The notes under the pieces were generated by a model. That model did no database searches. It was not told the origin of the DNA and was given only the letters and a program-made list of their open reading frames with translations. From Endothia cerciana (taxonomy: Eukaryota; Ascomycota; Sordariomycetes; Diaporthales; Cryphonectriaceae), in NCBI GenBank assembly GCA_026119935.1, contig JALRMH010000002.1, positions 930,001 through 994,000 on the forward strand: 64,000 nucleotides of DNA, read 5' to 3'. A program made the translations under genes and the position numbers. This document shows, one piece after another, positions 59,936 to 64,000 of the stretch; the first letter of the stretch is position 1; every line of letters starts with the position of its first letter.

Positions 59936-61996
59936 CTACATGCTCTGCATCTCTTCACCGGCAGTGTCAGCCTTGGAGAGCTCGGAACTGAATGCACCTT
60001 CGACAGTTCCCTTCTCGACCGGCAGCTGAGAGACGCTATCCTGACATGCGTTCTGTGCAATATCTTTCGAGACTGTTCCGCCCTTCTGAGCCCGAGCCCG
60101 CCTCTTTGCTTGGGCTCTCGAGCCGTTCACGTTCTTTGACTTCCGTCTGCCGCCCTTGTTAGCGGTGGGACGGTAGTCTTCGTCATCGTCCTCAGTCTTC
60201 GTTGCTCGCCCACGCCGTTGGGAAGCGGGTCCGAGATACTCGTCGTCGTTCTGCATTATTTGCATCCGCGCCCGTGTAATGCGAACAGGGTTCTGCTTGT
60301 CCTCGCCAGTGACGACTTTGTTTGCAGCCTGAACCTCCTCACTCAGCTCAGAATCCAGGACCGTCTCGGCGATTTCAGCGGCATCCAGATCCTGAGGGCG
60401 GACCTCGTCACCTGCGTGGGCTTCGTCCTTCGTCTCTGCTACCTTCCGCTTACGGTTGGTGGTAGCCCCCCTGGCGGATTTGTTGCGGCTCAGCAGGTGC
60501 TCCAGAGGGCAGGCGCAGTTGTCCCAGTCCTTGTTGCCCTCTCTGGTGATAGACTTGCACCGGTGACAAGTCTGACCGTGTTCAATGAAAAGCTGGTGAA
60601 TCCCGTACTTGAGGGGGTCGGGAATCCGCAAGTCCAGGTGTGCAAAAGCCTTCTCTCTTCCACTATCCTCTCGGATGTGATCTGGCAGCCAGCCGAGCCA
60701 TTGTGCCATTCTGAAGCAGTGAGTATCCACGGCAAAGCAGGGCTCTTGAAGGCAGAACAGGATCACGCAGGCTGCAGTCTTCACGCCGACACCTCTGAAA
60801 CTGACCAGTTCGTTCATGGCCGCCTCCATAGACAAGACCCGAAGGTGCTCAAGAGATATGATGTCGTTTTCGAACATCCATATCTCCATTTCCTTCTGGC
60901 TCTGTGTCAGCGCGTCTGCACCAGGAACGTCAGCAGGCACTCCGGTGGCCTTTGCGCGCTTGAAAGCAGCAGCGCGTTCGCAGTTGACGTTATAGGTCAT
61001 TTGTAGGATACTGATGACGGCCTTGCTCCCGATCTCCTGGAGACCACCGGAGTGGATGACGGTCTTGAGCTCCTCCGCACCCCTCAAGCGAACCTTGTTC
61101 CAGTCGATGCAGTTCTTGACAGGGGTGACTTCCTCGCCATCTATCACGATTGACTTGGTCACTGTTCCGTAAGACTCGACGACGTTTCGGAGAGCCTTGT
61201 CCGCGTTCTTCATGGAGGTTGCACCGCTCAGCACCGTCCGGCAGAGACCATCCACGAGAAGCTGCGTCTCTCCGCAGCCGGCAACCTCAAGAGAAGGTGG
61301 AGGAATCTTGGCAGGTCTTTGGAATCCCAACTTGCCACCGGCGTGTTGCTCCTTGAGGATATCATAGACACGCTTGCAGTCTCCGGCTGATGGAACGGTC
61401 CGCTCTGGCCAAGGGCTCTCCCCCCATGGCACCTTTGATTTCTTCTGGTAAGGGGACTGGTCCTTGACCGGAATCCGCTTTCTACCAGTGGCCGCTCTCT
61501 CGCCATTCGCTTCCTCGTGACCATCAGCGTTCTCCTCCTCGCTCTTCGCCGACTTGTTCCCGTTTTCTGTGCGCTGTCGCTTCTTGGGTGGCGCCTCAAC
61601 AAGTGTAGTTCTGGTCGAAGATGGATGAGCGGGAAGCTCGTTGCTCGTCGCAGGTGGTTGGTGGTCCTTTGGATCCTCCTGGTGCTCTGCAACACTGGTT
61701 GTCGGCAGTGACTTTGAGACCTTCAAGCTGAGTCGACCCTGTACCTGTGTCTTCATTCCAGCAGACTGCGTTCCATGGAGGGAGTAACTGCCTAGGCTAG
61801 CAGACAACCCTCCTGTATCCGGCGTGCCGGCGGCAGCAACCTCGGCTGGAGTGGAAGCTCCAGTCCCCTCATTCTTAGCCACTTTGGCCAGACCCATTCC
61901 GTGAGGCAACATGACGTAGCCATCTGGAACCTCTGAGGCATCATTCGAGGCATTGTTAGCCTGCTTCACTGTGGACTTGGACCGTCGAGGAGCCAT
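59936..61996 (-). CDS. HhH-GPD superfamily DNA glycosylase/lyase
   Basis: Base-excision-repair enzyme of the endonuclease III fold, 686 aa in a single exon from ATG at 61996. Residues 1-150 and the C-terminal ~200 are charged and disordered, with many Lys/Arg clusters (RKRK, KRRARAQK) suitable for nuclear import and DNA contact. The catalytic domain is about residues 225-510. The helix-hairpin-helix reads LVSFRGVGVKTAACVI with Lys406, and CFAVDTHCFRMAQWLGW follows with Asp424. The Lys-Asp spacing of 18 equals that of E. coli Nth (K120/D138), so both catalytic residues of a bifunctional glycosylase/AP lyase are present. HGQTCHRC, then NCACPLEHLL about 13 residues later, places four Cys after the domain, but as C-x2-C-x13-C-x-C, not the Fe-S loop spacing C-x6-C-x2-C-x5-C of Nth. 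Substrate unknown. Confidence 0.9.
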   Translation of the reverse strand: MAPRRSKSTVKQANNASNDASEVPDGYVMLPHGMGLAKVAKNEGTGASTPAEVAAAGTPDTGGLSASLGSYSLHGTQSAGMKTQVQGRLSLKVSKSLPTTSVAEHQEDPKDHQPPATSNELPAHPSSTRTTLVEAPPKKRQRTENGNKSAKSEEENADGHEEANGERAATGRKRIPVKDQSPYQKKSKVPWGESPWPERTVPSAGDCKRVYDILKEQHAGGKLGFQRPAKIPPPSLEVAGCGETQLLVDGLCRTVLSGATSMKNADKALRNVVESYGTVTKSIVIDGEEVTPVKNCIDWNKVRLRGAEELKTVIHSGGLQEIGSKAVISILQMTYNVNCERAAAFKRAKATGVPADVPGADALTQSQKEMEIWMFENDIISLEHLRVLSMEAAMNELVSFRGVGVKTAACVILFCLQEPCFAVDTHCFRMAQWLGWLPDHIREDSGREKAFAHLDLRIPDPLKYGIHQLFIEHGQTCHRCKSITREGNKDWDNCACPLEHLLSRNKSARGATTNRKRKVAETKDEAHAGDEVRPQDLDAAEIAETVLDSELSEEVQAANKVVTGEDKQNPVRITRARMQIMQNDDEYLGPASQRRGRATKTEDDDEDYRPTANKGGRRKSKNVNGSRAQAKRRARAQKGGTVSKDIAQNACQDSVSQLPVEKGTVEGAFSSELSKADTAGEEMQSM

Positions 61997-64000
61997 ATTG
62001 TACTATGGGCAGTGTAACTCTTTCTGGTGTGCGAAGTGTGCAGGCTGAGAAAAAGGTAGAATAAGTAAACAGACAAGTAGCGGCGAGAGCAGGAAGTGTA
62101 TGGGGAGGAAGAGAAGGGGCGGCGAGGGCTGAGAGTCTGTAGGGAGACAGAGAAGGACCGGCGGAAGCTGAACAGGGGAGGTACGACGAGAGCTCAAAAT
62201 ATTCAGGGAAGTAGGGAAGTTGTGACGAAAGCTCAAAGTGGGCAGGGAAAGGACAACAGGAGGCCAAAATGTGTAGGCAGACAGGGAAGGGTGGTAGGAG
62301 CTCAATACATAAACAAATAGGGAAAGGGCGACAAGAACTCAAAGGTGGAGTGGATGATATGTGTTGAGAATGTAGCAAGGCGGGCTTCGGCATTTACAGC
62401 CTCGCCACTTACAAAGCCCTCCGCAAACATGCATACCTCCAGTGCAAGACGCCAGTCTTGATACTCTGCTACTATCTATGACTCGCCAATAGGGAATATT
62501 TTCAAGACTCCCACCTGAGCCAGTGAAAATCAGTTCGGTCCTTGGATTGTTCAGACGCTAAACATCGTGTTCCTGATCAATGTTCTCATTGTTGACAATG
62601 GCCATCATAGGGATGTCCCTGGCTAACTCCTATATTGTATCACGTATGTCATCCTATTTGGAAGCACTTATAACAAGAGCAGAGGAACATTTGCCAAGTC
62701 GTACGATACGCTGCATTGAAAGAAAACGACCGAATATCTCGGATATTTTATAGGTTTGTTTCTTCTTTAGCTTTTCATCAATCTCGCGCGTGACATGAGT
62801 CACACCATTTTTCGTATGTATCAGAATATCCCCAGATTTATACCAGCGTATGCGGCGGCACATGTGCAGCACCGAATGGTCTCATGGGGTCCTTCGCCCA
62901 AAGGCTAGTGTCCGGACAAACTGGTTTCTGCCCAGATTGTATACTCGAGGGCGGTTTGTCTTTGAAAGTCTCCTAGCTGGGGCGAGATTATATCGTTCCG
63001 ACTTGCCCAGAGCGACATGGACTCTGTGTCTGTCCAATTTCATCCCTATGCCCCCTGGATGGGCAACAATTGCACCTTTGATCTACGTGCCATCAGTGTC
63101 TTGTTTTAGTTCACGAATTGCTCACAGTCTTGCATTTGACAGTCGCGGCCTTGGAGCTGCACGTATTATCAGGCCTGGCAGGCTGAGGAGAAGGACTGTG
63201 CGATGATGCCAAGGGACTCAATGATGCTCCGTGGTTTAGGTTATGGTGCCAAGCGCGACAGGTTGTGTCATCTCTAGCATCTTAAAGAGGCATCTGAACG
63301 AGGACGAGTGACTTTCGAAACCCTTAAAATTCTTACATGGGTCAACGTTGCGCATTGCTCTAGGACATACTATGTATCTTCTCGCAGGCTCTTGTCCACG
63401 AGATACTCACGGTGCCTGATGTGGTTGTAATGACGCCGATCCCGCGTGTTCTTCGGCAAATTCATTGCTGTGTATTAGTATGTACTACTTGTGTATCCAA
63501 AACCAGTGCACCCAAAGAAAGGTTTCGCAGATTTGAGTATAGGACAATACTGGGTATGAAGAGGATACTATAGAGCAGAAGTGACGCTGATCACCTCACA
63601 ACGGCGATCATCCCTCTGGATCTTGAGGGACCGTGAGGGGATCCTGGAGATACCTGGGGCGAGATGCAAGATCATTGCTGTATTCCTTGTATCTGTGAAC
63701 CTTACATTCTCTCAGTTGGAGATTCAAGCAAGAGTTCAGAATATCGTGGAGTAGTCGATGAGAACAAACGAATTTCCAATATCATTGGAACAGTGCACGC
63801 GTCCTTAGGGCCGTACGAGCATAGTGATGGTACTGCTGGGCAATGGTTTAGACGTATGCTGGCATGCTTCACTTGAAAAACATTGGCATCGCGTTCTCCT
63901 GAAGTAGGCGGCTGAAGCCAGTGTCGGACCATTCTGCCACGAATCCTTCAATGGCATCTCTGCACCTCTTGCCCTGGACAACCAACCGCCATTATCAAAT
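61997..64000. other. Upstream region of the glycosylase gene; no gene seen to the window edge
   Basis: The glycosylase promoter lies here. Directly upstream of its ATG, GTACTATGG (62000-62008) matches the half-motif repeated elsewhere. A purine-rich, loosely repetitive tract (about 62100-62345) contains recurrent AGGGAAG-type strings. From about 62500 the sequence is less GC-rich and has no coherent frame. A gene beyond the right edge cannot be excluded. Confidence 0.5.

Overview
This window looks like nuclear DNA from a filamentous ascomycete (Pezizomycotina, probably Sordariomycetes). The genes carry short GT-AG introns, mostly 50-145 nt, and often have tiny first exons. The clearest coding regions prefer G/C at codon third positions. 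The identifiable proteins are fungal: a Pls1-type tetraspanin, an Mcm1-type MADS-box factor, a Dnf1-type flippase, a rhodopsin-like seven-helix membrane protein and a Ctr copper transporter. The species cannot be named from the sequence alone. I saw no rRNA gene, canonical tRNA gene, CRISPR array or intact transposon.

Layout. A C2H2 zinc-finger factor (4865-6456, +) follows a long gene-free leader. After about 9.8 kb without a convincing gene come a Ctr copper transporter (16248-16896, +), a rhodopsin-domain seven-helix protein (18700-20174, -), a GNAT acetyltransferase (22406-23198, -) and an amino-acid/GABA/choline permease (23896-25860, +). The last two are divergent and share a 697-nt promoter. 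An Mcm1 MADS-box gene (30083-30939, -) and a Pls1 tetraspanin (38252-39136, +) flank a 7.3 kb non-coding interval. A compact block follows: NIPA-like transporter (40601-42434, -), V-ATPase subunit E (43666-44530, +) and a CANIN/SLF2-like protein with a PIP-like N-terminus (44750-46954, -). A further 7.1 kb interval, holding one weak spliced-gene candidate (47583-48402, -), leads to the Dnf1-type flippase (54090-58810, +), which converges on an HhH-GPD DNA glycosylase (59936-61996, -).

The neighbours do not form a biosynthetic cluster or a defence island; most are housekeeping, transport or regulatory genes. Membrane transport recurs (copper, amino acids, Mg2+-type, protons, phospholipids), but no shared pathway follows from that.

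The unusual content is mainly non-coding. There are very long gene-poor intervals and many G or C homopolymers of 10-15 nt. A recurring near-palindromic 12-mer (GTACCATAGTAC) was found only outside genes. A perfect 13-bp hairpin and a C10G10 palindrome are also present, along with G-quadruplex-type GGGC repeats, one of them inside an intron. Two splice sites are odd: a 39-nt intron bridging in-frame stops, and a GTCCGT donor beside a C-run. I found no convincing new multi-gene system. The most interesting protein-level leads are the glycosylase with an atypical cysteine cluster and the CANIN-like protein.
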